64,000 nucleotides of DNA. It comes from Blepharisma stoltei (Eukaryota; Ciliophora; Heterotrichea; Heterotrichida; Blepharismidae). How positions within the stretch are numbered: position 1 is the stretch's first letter; every line of letters starts with the position of its first letter. Under the pieces are notes generated by a model. That model was not told where the DNA came from and did not search any database. It was given only the letters and a program-made list of their open reading frames with translations. The DNA lies in contig CAJZBQ010000016.1 in the NCBI GenBank assembly GCA_914767885.1, positions 62,001 through 126,000 of the forward strand, written 5' to 3'. A program made the position numbers and the translations under genes. This document shows positions 1 through 10,288 of the stretch, one piece after another.

Positions 1-3000
1 CTGAGCCAGACGGATCAAGTCCTCCCAAATTGCCTAAATGTTGACGAATGTCAATCACTCTTCCAATATTTTGGACAAATTGCTGGAATCCTATCGACCC
101 TGAGGAGTTTGCTAAAATTTCTTTTTCATCTTGTTGACCTGGCCCTACATAAATAATTCCAATTTTTACAGGTTCTCGAGGCTGGCAGTTGTCGAGTAAG
201 CTTAGGCCGCGGTCTAATTTTTCGCCACTTTCTAATAAAATTAATTTTTCGAGCAGTCCAAAATTTGGGTTAAAATATTTTTTTTTGGATATTTTTGATA
301 AATTTAAGGTAAAAATTTAAAAAAATAGGGATAAACCTAAATTGATACGAAATATCTGCTGACATTAAAAGCTGTGGCTTCACGTTCTCTTCTCCTTTCG
401 AATATTTCACATTCAGCTTCCATTTCTTCAACACTGTCCATAAGTCTGAGCATTTCAGAGCCGGCTTCTATTTGTTTGTCTTTAACATAGCAGTCTGAAT
501 AATTGCTAGCAATATAGTCTATCAGTAAAGGAAGCAGAGGCTCATCATCTATACTCATAAAGGGAAATCTCCTAGTCCTATAATAAATAGCAAATTCTAT
601 ATTTTAAATAAAAAAGGGTGCTAAAAGATTAGTCTTTTGTAAATCATTATGTTTTTTATCATAATTTTTTAGGTGGATCTTGGTTTTGTATTTCAATAGA
701 TGTTGAATTTATTTCTTCCACAATTCTGGAAAATTCTTCAGTCCTTGCACTAGGCTCAAAAATTTTATAATCTTCAGCTTCCCAACAGAATTTTCCAAAC
801 TGATTTCTTATAATGAATTTTGCTTTACTGGAATGAAAAATTATAGTAACTATTGCATTGGTTTCTAACGCAAAGTGCAGAGTACGGAAATTTTTTTCTT
901 CGGCGAATTCTTCATCTGAGGTAATAGATTGGAAAATTACTGGGTTTTGGTTTTTTAAAGGAAAATTCAAATAGTAAACTTGCTAAAACAGCTTGATATT
1001 CCTATATATTTAACCTTAATTGGTATAGTAAATATACTTTATGACGGATTTTTGCATAAATAATAAATTTGTTTTACATTAATTTTAATACAAAGAATAT
1101 AGCGGCATTCATTGCCTTTTAAAATAGCTAAAAATGAGCTTAAAGAGCTTATTTCATTTTCCAAACTCGTAATCCCAGCCACTTTACTTTCCAATAGTGA
1201 TAAATTGCTAAACAAACTTGTCAATAAATTCGAATCCAGCGCAGTGCTACTCGTCATAACTAAATGCTGAATAGTCGCTAGTGCAGCCTTCAAAACTTTT
1301 TCTCTTGTAATAGGAATAGATTCTAATGCTTTAAACATCAAGAAATTCAGCACAGTTTTATTAATCATCGTCATAACTGGTGTTAAACTGTTTAAGCACC
1401 GAAAAGCTGCTAACGCAGTATCGTCGTTATCGCTTAAACATTTTTCAAGGATAATTTCTGTGATCAACTGAGATGCACTGTCGTTGCCAGAATTAATTTC
1501 TTCTAATATAAAGCAAGTAAGGCCATATAAAGCAGTAGAAGAGAGCTCTGGGTCTTCTGCACAGGCTTGTAGGACTCCTCTGATTTTCGGCTTTAAGGAA
1601 GCATAAGTCATATATTGTGTGGTAGGGTCGTATAAGGCTGTATCTTTATAATAATTAGGGAAACACATTATATAAAAAATCAGCTTTGTCGCTTGTAGGT
1701 GGTTTTTATAAGCAATTTGTAAAAATGTGTTTATCAAGAAATGCATCCCTGGGAAGTCTAATAATCTAGGCGCTGCCTCTAAAACGCTTATTTGCAGATG
1801 TGGCTGTTGAGCTGCATGATATAAAATCAAGCTTAAATGCTGAATATAGCATTCCATAGGCATTTCTTCACATTTAGTGTTTATAAATAGCGCCGTCAAT
1901 GAGTTCAGCGCAATGACCTGAGTTTCCTGCACCGATCCACTTCTAATTAATTTCGACAAAATCGGGAAAAAGAACTGCAAAAGTCTATTAGGATTTGACG
2001 CAGTCTGAGGCGGAGTCACTATCAAATTTATTAAATCCTGCAATGAATGTGCCCATCTCACCTGGACTTTATCAGAAAATTTCAATGGATCTCCCAATAT
2101 ATACATCAATTTCAGCCAGCCTTCTAATAAGCTGCAAGGCCTAAAACTTAAGTCTTTTAGCTTGCTGGAATTATCAATCATAATTTTTTCCCAATGCTCT
2201 ATTATAGGCTCAGAATTTCTCGCCCATTTTTGCAGGATTTTTGAGAAGGAATTTCAGTCGACTTCTATAGAAGTCATCACTGTGGATAACGTTGAAATTA
2301 AAAATTCGGCCATAGGCTCTATTATGTCGTGGAAAGGTTTTTTTAGGTCGTGGGTTTCTGCTAGTTTATTAGAAATATTTATAGAGCATTCTAATAGTGT
2401 CGGCCACCCTTCAGGCTGCTCTCTATATTTTTCTAGTAAATTGATAAGGAGTTTGCAAAGGTCGATTCTTTTAGGGCTGAAATCATTGGAAAAATCAAAA
2501 AGATCGATTGTGTGCTTTAGGTTTGAAGAAATATGGGCGTCTATGTTACTTTTGATGATCCTTGGCAGGAATTTGCCGAAAATCCAATCTTCGTAGAGTC
2601 TCAGGCATTTGTTAGCTGTTTTGTAGCAAATTCCGCTGTAACTTTCGGTGAGTCTGAAGGAGAGACCTAAAACTTTGCCGACAAAATCGTATTCTTCTGG
2701 AGTTATAAATAGAGCGTCTAGTAGTTCTTGGTCTCTGATAGCTTTAATAAGCCAAGTTGCGACTAGGTAGTGCAGAGTTGGAGGAGGGAAGCTATGAAAT
2801 CCTCAGTCAGGGCTCATATTGTCTCCAGGAGTGCAATAGTAAGGATAAATTAGGAATAGCATATTCCATTTTCATTATGCAGCAATTATTTATTTTTTAT
2901 AAAATTAAATCAATATTTGCTATAAAATATGCCATTATAGTTAAATTCAGCATAAAAATGAACTAACTTTACCTCTTTTTATATTAAAATATTTATATAA

Positions 3001-3942
3001 TTAAACTAATAATTGATTATTTGTAAGAATACAATAGTTTTCTTCAACAAATTAAACCATCTTTTAAAATGTGCTTGTCTCGTTTCTAAACTTGGTGGAT
3101 AATCGCTATCTAACGAGAAATCCAATGCTTTACTTACAAAATTCAAACAGTCTTTAACCCCTTGTGATAAAGCTTGACCTGCTAATTTTTCTAGTTCTTT
3201 TACTTCAGCTTGATAAATAGGTGACGATTTTTTTAAAGAGTCTTGAGCTAAGTTAAGCCAAGGGTGCTGGGAGTTCGACCCTGTTATCAAAATTGACCGA
3301 TCTGGGAAGACAGGCTCTCCATGCTCTTCTGAGCGAAATTGTGATAAATCTATGGATGCTAAAAACAGATGTTGAGGCACTTGTAGTGCTAAGTTTGTGT
3401 TTATTCTAAATTTTGTCAATATTTTAGGGCTTTCTAAGGTCATGTCTTATTTTTTTTATAGAAAATATAACAGAAATTTATTTTTTTTTATTTTTAATTT
3501 ATTTATTATAAAATAATAGAAAAAGGACTAGATTAAAGCCAATTTCTTTAATCTCCCAACGATTGTCGTCAAACAGGCAGACAATAGCTATTTCTTGGAT
3601 TTCTTCAAGATCTTGCATTTGGCCGTATTGAGTAATCTCCATAATGACTTTGAGGATGCTGGAAACATCTTCCCAAGCTGCCCCTTTGCCTTTGGTTTTT
3701 ATATGATCAGCGTTTTTAAGCATAGCAAGACATAAAGTGGTCGCTGTGTCCCAATTTTCTTGGAAAAATTCGTGAAGTTTTTCATTATAACCGGAAGTAA
3801 CAGTCTTTTCAAGATTTCTTACAATCTGAATCATAATAGAAAAGCGCTTTCGTAAGGGTTTGCTTGGGTCCAGCATAAAGAGAAGCCTGGCCCTTTCTTC
3901 TTCAATGGATTTGCCCATGAACCAACTTGTAAGTCCTTTCAT
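1..3942 (-). CDS. RapGAP-domain protein (RalGAP/tuberin-like), 3' end outside window
   Basis: The gene is read right to left from the ATG at 3942. It encodes a long helical-repeat-like N-terminal region (about 950 residues) followed by the start of a Rap/Ran-GAP domain. Near 970-660 lies the block ETNAIVTIIFHSS with FGKFCWEAE, and at 220-1 the block KIGIIYVGPGQQDEKEIL ending in GGLD, as in RalGAP-alpha and tuberin. In this family the domain stimulates GTP hydrolysis by small GTPases (Ral, Rheb or Rap). The catalytic Asn-thumb region is expected beyond the left edge and is not visible. Five TA-bounded IESs (near 278, 600, 977, 2859 and 3437) interrupt the frame, and in-frame TGA codons read as Trp. 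Whether the target is Ral or Rheb cannot be decided. No intron was recognised. Confidence 0.85.
278..354. other. IES, 77 bp, in RapGAP gene
   Basis: AT-rich segment with TA on both sides. Excision leaving one TA restores the frame (..SRY|FNPNF..) and removes in-frame stops. Confidence 0.8.
600..663. other. IES, 64 bp, in RapGAP gene
   Basis: TA-bounded. Joining the TA of a leucine codon near 662 to the TA at 598 restores frame (..PPKKL|EFAIYYR..). Confidence 0.8.
977..1101. other. IES, 125 bp, in RapGAP gene
   Basis: TA-bounded AT-rich insert between the helical region and the RapGAP domain. Excision restores ..NECR|YYLNFPL... Confidence 0.75.
2859..3019. other. IES, about 161 bp, in RapGAP gene
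   Basis: AT-rich block with stops in all coding frames. TA pairs at 2857 and 3018 give an in-frame join. Other nearby TAs are possible, so the ends are approximate. Confidence 0.6.
3437..3515. other. IES, about 79-82 bp, in RapGAP gene
   Basis: Poly-A/T-rich insert. The TA at 3435 pairs in frame with the TA at 3514 or 3517, so the exact end is ambiguous. Confidence 0.6.
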
Positions 3943-4299
3943 TAAATAGTAATGGAGATTGATAAAGAAGATAATAAAAACGACAAAATTAATAAGGGTG
4001 ATTTAAAAATTTTATTGATATTTATTTCAACCTTTTTATAATAAATACTTTACAATTGGATTTTTAGCATAATATTTATGGAATCGCCTCGATCATGGCA
4101 TGATGTGCAGAACCTTCAAATTTCCATTGATAATATAAGCATGGGCTACTATATTCTGCAAATTTCATATAATCCAGTAATGAAAATCAAGATATAAATG
4201 AAGGGATTACTAGAAACTAAAAACCAAAAAAAATGAATAATTAAAAAATCCTATAAATCCATTAGTCCACTGAAAATGATATATGAAAAGAAGATGACT

Positions 4300-4680
4300 G
4301 AGCTTTCATAAATAAATTTAAGATAAAAGTATCAGTTTATTAAGAATGTAGGTGACAGAAAAGAACCGAAGTTATCTTTTTCAACACCATCATTTTTTTA
4401 ACCAAGAAAGTTTTATAAAGAAGCTGATTCCAACATATCTAGACACAAATTCTTCTATTCGTTAAATCATCAAGAAAATATAAAGCTATAGCCCTTTCTT
4501 CTTCAAATGCTATGCCAATGTTTGCCAATTTAGAGCATTAATTTTTCATACAGAATCTCAAGTATTTGCATCCCTTGCGGCAGTTTAATATGACTTTTGT
4601 GAAACAGATTTTTCTGGCTCAGATTTAAGTAACTGCAATATTCCAAGCATCTAATTTTTAAAGAATATTTCGGATAAAGA
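4300..4680 (+). pseudogene. Relic of the pentapeptide/WD40 gene family
   Basis: Broken reading frames around 4380-4660 resemble the middle of the three intact paralogues: a stretch like ALSSSNAMPMF, then traces of the pentapeptide block, with UAA/UAG stops and frameshifts. No start or propeller remains. It lies immediately upstream of the tandem array and is probably a fourth, dead copy. Confidence 0.55.
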
Positions 4681-4745
4681 CAATTTCCCTAATCAATGAA
4701 AGATGGACATTAAGAAAAAATATCTCGCATTTCAGTGTCTCGTAA

Positions 4746-5509
4746 ATAAAATGATATTGATAATTTTCTCCTGCTCATGGAATTTATTTTAGGGTTTGAC
4801 TTTTCCTGAGAACTTCAGTACACCGGCAGCGTTAAACTTCTAGTTGCATAAAACTAGAGGACTTCTCTTACTCCCCCTCCCTCCGTGAGTGAACAAAAAA
4901 ATTTTGTTCACTCACGGAGGGGGGTTAATTTTTTTTTTTTTTAAAAAATTTCTATATAAATTTTTATAAAAAATTTTTTTTTTCGAAATTTAAAAAAATC
5001 CTAATTCGCAAAATTGGAAAGCAAATATTAATTCAGTTTGCAAAATTTATGTTTTAAAACCAATTTGTTTTAAAATTAAACAGATTTAGCTCTAGATTCA
5101 TTATACTAATTATCATTTATATATTAAAATTTTTTTCCATAAAAAAATTTTTCTATTAATAATTTTTGTTCACTCACGGAGGGTGGGTTTTTGGGCAAAA
5201 AATAGCGATTTTCTAATGGTTTTGTTCACTCACAGAGGGGGGGAGTTAAAGCAATAAAGAGGCTCGATGATTTTGGACTCAGCTCACCCAGAAAGGCGAC
5301 CCTTAGGTGGATAACGTGCAGGAACTTAGCTTGACAAAGGAAAAACAGTTGTCTTGGGCAGCTGTCAAGCTTATGGTGCGTTGCTTATTTATATGTGCAA
5401 GCGGCGGATGGGCCAATTTCGTTTTTTAAACCAATGATTAGACTAGTTGGGCCCAAAGTGGCTTTACACCCGAGGCGGTGGAGACTCTAAAGACTAATTA
5501 AGTAATTTT
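4746..5509 (+). mobile_element. SINE-like element S1, split by a family A MITE
   Basis: It matches the other SINE-like copies in order: an AATAAAAT motif, a second AATTTATTTTAGGG motif, a GAGAACTTC block, a GACCCTTAGG block and an ATTAAGTAA tail. Imperfect 13-bp direct repeats (4733-4745 and 5510-5522) look like an aged target duplication. A family A element (4871-5248) sits inside it. No ORF. Confidence 0.6.
4871..5248. mobile_element. Family A MITE/IES, copy 1 (378 bp)
   Basis: It begins CTCCCCCTCCC and contains inverted copies of a GTGAGTGAAC motif, an AT-rich core, and ends GGGGGGGAG. The flanks are TTA on both sides. It is nested in SINE-like element S1. Confidence 0.8.
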
Positions 5510-6258
5510 CAGAGTCTCATAACGAACCATTAGTCGTAGTCTCTTCATATGGTGCAATTTTAGATGGATATTCTCCAAATATTTTGGCAAATTTTACTTA
5601 TAAACTTGTATATGGGAGTTTTTAAGAAAGTGTCACGGTCATATAATGGAATATAATAATAAAGCAAACTATTGAAGTCTATTTTTAAAGCCTAAAAGGC
5701 ATCAGCATGTAGAAAATGTAGAAAGAGGAAGCAACTTGTATAATGGTTTAACTGTATGTAAGGTTTCAATGTCTCTTTTGAGAAAAAAATTGAAGCGGAT
5801 TGCATGATATGCTAAATGGGATTCATAGATGCATTTTTTTTATTTTCAAAAATTCTGCCTTTTGAAGGCACCTTAGCTTTCGCATTTAGCACTTATTTTC
5901 TTTTATACTAATAAATTTATAGAAACCTGCATAAGTAAAGTACTTTAGGCCAGGAGTGAATAGGCGCCACTAGTCTGCCTATCTAGCGAAGAACCACTTC
6001 AAGTCCCTAAGTTAGAGCCACCTTTTAGATACCGGTTAGTCCCCTTATTGATGGCAAAACTATCTCACATATATACAGGAAAACCTTCGGAGGACAGACG
6101 ATGCTTTTCCCTCTATAGCAAGGCTTCCCAGTCGTGATGACCATCTTTAAAAGGAACATAGGCTGCCTCGTTTTAGCTCCATAAGGATATGTCTTCATGC
6201 TCCATATGTAGTGCCTCGAAGTCCTTCTTCCATCAACGTCATATTTTATTTCTATAGA
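5510..6258. other. Non-coding stretch with GC-richer tract
   Basis: No protein with family support was found on either strand. About 5940-6240 is GC-richer than its surroundings and may be another decayed repeat element; its ends could not be placed. Short open frames here have no recognisable motifs. Confidence 0.4.
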
Positions 6259-6261
6259 AAC

Positions 6262-8323
6262 ATGGATTATCATATTTGTGCAGAACCAGAGTGCCAAAAT
6301 CCTCCTTTGGTTTGTTGCAGTTGCAATAATCAGCCTTTTCAAATTTGCAGAGATCATATAAGCGATCATATAATTAAATATGGAGCCTTAACTCATCATT
6401 ATGAAAGTATTGGCCTTCAAAAAAACGAAGCTTATAAACTTCAAAAAATTTCAAAGGATTTAAATGCGTATTCTCAAGCTATAAAATCGCTAAAAATAAC
6501 TCTTGACCAGAAGTTTAACAGTCTGAAAGGGAAAATTGATGAGATTCTTACCAGACTAGACAATGCAATTCACTACATTAAAACTATAAAGAATAATATA
6601 GATAAAGAAAACCAGAATGTAAAAAAATTTGCCAAAAAGCATATGAATTTAATATCTGAAGAAATAGCGAACTTAGAAGCTGATATCAATACAATTGAAG
6701 ATATAAAAATTTCAGCTTCAAAAATTCCTTCTTTATTAGAAGAGGAAGAAAAAGGTCCAGAAGATAAAACAAGGTTAAAAATAGATGAATTTAGTGCTTC
6801 TTCAATATTCCAGCTCTTTGATTCTCTTGATGAAAACAATTTGTATGAACTTGAGCAGGATAATTTTAATAAAATCAATATTTGCAATAGAGATGACATT
6901 TTAAATAATTTTGAAACTTTAACAGAAAAAAAATTATAATTTTATGCGCTTGAAGCTAGCTGATCGGAAGAGAGCCCTTGGCTGAGACACCATATTTAGC
7001 ATGCCTTATAGGCTTTTGCAAATCCAGAAATTGGCATAATACTAGGTAAGAAACACTAGTAGAGTGCAGGGCCTAACTTTTCTGGAAATAGTTTTATACT
7101 TTTCTGGTGAGCTATAGAAGTAAAGCGAATTAGATTAAACAGAAAAGCAATCAAATTTGCTTTGCAACATCATTTTTTCAACCAGAGTTAACAAGAATTT
7201 AGCCTTAGCTGCATCAAACGCCATGTCAATTTTAGTTAAATCAAAATTCTCATTTGATAATAAAGATTTTACAAATGTAAAAATACCTTATGCAAATTTA
7301 TCTGGTGGGATATTTTTTAATACCGATTTTAGCGGTTCTGATTCAAGCATATCAACCGATTGTTTAAACGTCATATCAAAAGGCACCAAAATCCCTAACT
7401 TGGAACGAAACGGACTGAGAAATTTATCAATTTCCCATAATGAAGAATATATCGCTGCAACTCATAATAAAAAAATCTATATATGGGATTTAAATACTAA
7501 AGAAAAAATTAATGAGATTACAGAAGATTCTGCATATTTAATATTCACAAAAGTATCATGATCATATGATGATATATATTTAGTAACAGGAGATTATGAA
7601 GGAACTGTTTTTATATGAGAATCTATAACTGGCAATTTATTTGCAAAAATAAAACATGATAAAGGCCTGATACCATGCATTTTATGAACCCCAGATGATG
7701 ACTACAAAATAGCTTTATGCTGTTATCAACATATAGCAGTTATAAATTTAGTTGGAGAAATTGTTTTTAAGCAACATCTTGGATGTAATACTACCATAAT
7801 TGCATGATCTCAATCTGGCACATATATAGCTTGCTATTCTGGGAATAATTGAATCAATATATGAAACATAAAAGATAGCAAAGAATATAAACATAAAATA
7901 AAAAATATATATGCATTGGAGTGAATTTATAAAGATGATTACTTGGCATTTGCTGGAAAAGATTGTTATATTTATATTTGAAATTTTATTTCAGATGTAA
8001 TGACTTGAAGACTTGCCAATAATAAACTAGAGCATCCAATAAAAGTACTGGAATGAAATAAAAAATTAAAACTCTTAGCAGTTGGATGTTTTAACGGATT
8101 TATAAATTTATGAGGCTTATTTAGGGATAAAAATACAATCTATCAAAAATGTGAAATAACATTTAGAGGTCATTCAAGAGATATAACAGCTCTTTCATGG
8201 GCAAGCCATTTTTTAGTTTCAGCAGGTTTAGACGGCACTATAAGCATTAGAAATATAAAGATTGATTTTGATATAGAAAAATTAACCGAAAATTTGTGTT
8301 GGGCAACTCAGATATTTAATTAA
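6262..8323 (+). CDS. Zinc-motif/coiled-coil/pentapeptide/WD40 protein 1
   Basis: From ATG 6262. Residues ~5-36 hold C-x4-C-x7-C-x-C-x8-C-x2-H-x3-H, a B-box-like metal site. A long coiled coil follows (~50-200). A pentapeptide-type block comes next (..NVKIPYANLSG..), then about seven WD40 repeats to the UAA at 8323. Many repeats end in TGA-encoded Trp (..VFIW, ..INIW). The plan resembles TRIM-like proteins without a RING; function is unknown, probably a scaffold. One insertion (6922-7146) interrupts the frame. A TA-to-TA join gives a frameshift, while a join at the ACAGAAAA repeat is in frame, so the gene may use an unusual junction or be newly broken. It is convergent with the kelch gene at 8356-9908. 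Confidence 0.7.
6922..7146. mobile_element. Insertion in WD40 gene 1 flanked by ACAGAAAA repeats
   Basis: About 216-225 bp. One part is shared with the element at 21951-22354: a GTGTCTCAGCC motif and a TATAAGGC..TTTTGCAAA block, inverted here. The flanks are TTAACAGAAAA and TTAAACAGAAAA. Confidence 0.6.
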
Positions 8324-8355
8324 TTTCAGAAAATAGTAATAGAATGGATTTCATC

Positions 8356-9908
8356 TTAATTAAATAAGCAAATTTCTTGTTTTGCTTCGTATTTAACTGC
8401 CACTTCTTCATCAGCATCAAACATAAAAGATTCTAAAAACTTACCTCTGACTATATGAGAGTTGTATGGAAATCTGCCTTCTTTTTTCAATTTTTCTATT
8501 GATGTAGCTTCTCGAGTTGTTAAATTAATTTTATAGGTATCATCAAAATAGTGTACAATATTTTCCATTCCACCAAAAACTAATAGCAAATCGTCTGATA
8601 GACTTATCATACCTAAACCTACTGTTGGAGTTTCAAAAATATCACATTTTAATTCATGCCACTTTTTATCGTCTTCATTGAAAATTTCAATGGACTTGTT
8701 GTTACCACCTCCAAAAACGTAAACTTTGTCAAATAATGAAGAGGCTACAGGGGTTATTCTATTTTGATTTAACGAGGAAATTTTCTTTCATTTATTATGC
8801 TTAAAAATTTCGACTTTTTTTATTCTATTGTCTCCAATTTTCCCACCGATTACACCAGGATAACCCATAATAAAGGCACAGCAATGTCAGAATCTTCCAA
8901 AGGTTAAATCGGCCTGTTCAGAAATTGTTTGTGTATTGAGGTTAATAATTCTACATCTTTTAGGACTCTCAAATCCTCCAGTCATTAATACTTCATAAGG
9001 ACTTATTAGCATTATTCTTGAGTGAAATTCAAATAATGGGCTATCAAGCTTATATTTATTGTAACTTAAATGAGCCAATTTAAGGTCTCTATTAGTTTCT
9101 CCAAGATTTATAAAATACGAATTATAATTATTTAGCAGATGGCAAAATGTTGAACTATAAAAATTTACCTTTTTGCATTGATCTTTGCGCCATTCTACTT
9201 TTTCGATTCTAGGGGGCTTTATTTCATCTATAAAGTCTCTTTGAATATCATCATTAGTTATGAGTAAATACTCAAATGGAGTATAATAATCTTTTTGAAA
9301 AATTGGAAATTTTATCCTTTCTATGATAAATTCGCACATCCTAATTATAGAATCTAGCTCAGATAGTAGCTTATTTTTTGCTTCAAGGGCTAAGTCCAAC
9401 TTTGATTGATATTTTTTAATTATTTTTCCTATTTTGTTTTCTCATTTTACTCGATTTTCTAATGTTTCATCACGAACTTGTTTTATTTTGCCCATTATTC
9501 TAGCTGGGTATAATAATCTTTTTTAATGATTGGCTTTTTCATTTTTTCAATAACTAGGTTGCAAGTATCAACTATAGCTTGAAGCTCAATTGTGAGTGTT
9601 TTTCTTGTCTTAGATACTTTTACCTGTATTTTTTCATGGTGATCTTCTAATTTTCCCAATTCTTCATTAATTATTTCTTTAAGTTTATTTGTCTCTTCTA
9701 TAACTACATTAAGCTTGTCTTGAATTTTATCATAAATTTCCGAGCTGATGCCTTCTACTTGCATTGTTTCATGATTTTTATTGTTACACATACTAACATG
9801 GCCGATATAATGATCTCAGCAGAAATAATTTTCTAGATTATCGCACAGGCACATAAAGCTGACTTTATTTTGGCATCATTGAGAATTGCATGTTGATAGA
9901 TCTCTCAT
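8356..9908 (-). CDS. Zinc-motif/coiled-coil/kelch protein 1 (internally duplicated, possibly broken)
   Basis: The start at 9908 gives the same Cys/His motif as its WD40 neighbours (C-x4-C..C-x-C..C-x2-H-x3-H), with TGA as Trp, then a coiled coil ending in KKDYYTQLE and a UAA near 9495. A second coiled-coil segment follows in another frame, from ATG 9495, ending in KDYYTPFEYLL, then kelch-type repeats (..MTGGFESP.., ..YVFGGGNN..) to the end at 8356. The paralogue at 13613-14977 has only one such coiled coil. Either an insertion/duplication of ~230 bp splits the gene or two genes now stand in place of one. Pairing with the opposing WD40 gene is conserved in the array. Confidence 0.6.
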
Positions 9909-10288
9909 ATTAAATTATACCTTAGATAATGGATGTTTACAATTATAATTATTAAAGGTATATTTATAAAATGCTATTTGCGATTCTAAAATCATTATGA
10001 GCTTACTCTTCTCACTTTAAGTGCAAGCGAGCCAATAGAAAATACCTAATTTGGAAAATTTCTCCTTTAAAATTATAAAAAATTTTTTATTAAGAAAAAT
10101 TTTATTTTTTTTTAAAACACCCTATATATTGGAATGGGATTTTTTGTTACAATTTAAAGAAGGGAGTAAGAAATCACACCTTTAATAAGAGGCAATAAGA
10201 TCTCCCTAAATTAAATTTTAAAACGCTGATTTAATGCTTTAAATAAAAGTATTTAATCATTTTTATAGATCTTTATAATAAATTTATT

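Noticed and set aside
6025-6369. Minus-strand open frame overlapping the start of WD40 gene 1
   Set aside because: No conserved motif; it overlaps the better-supported Cys/His-motif start on the other strand.
7561-8320. WD40 genes as pseudogenes full of UGA stops
   Set aside because: The UGAs fall at conserved Trp positions across many unrelated genes, so the code reads UGA as Trp.
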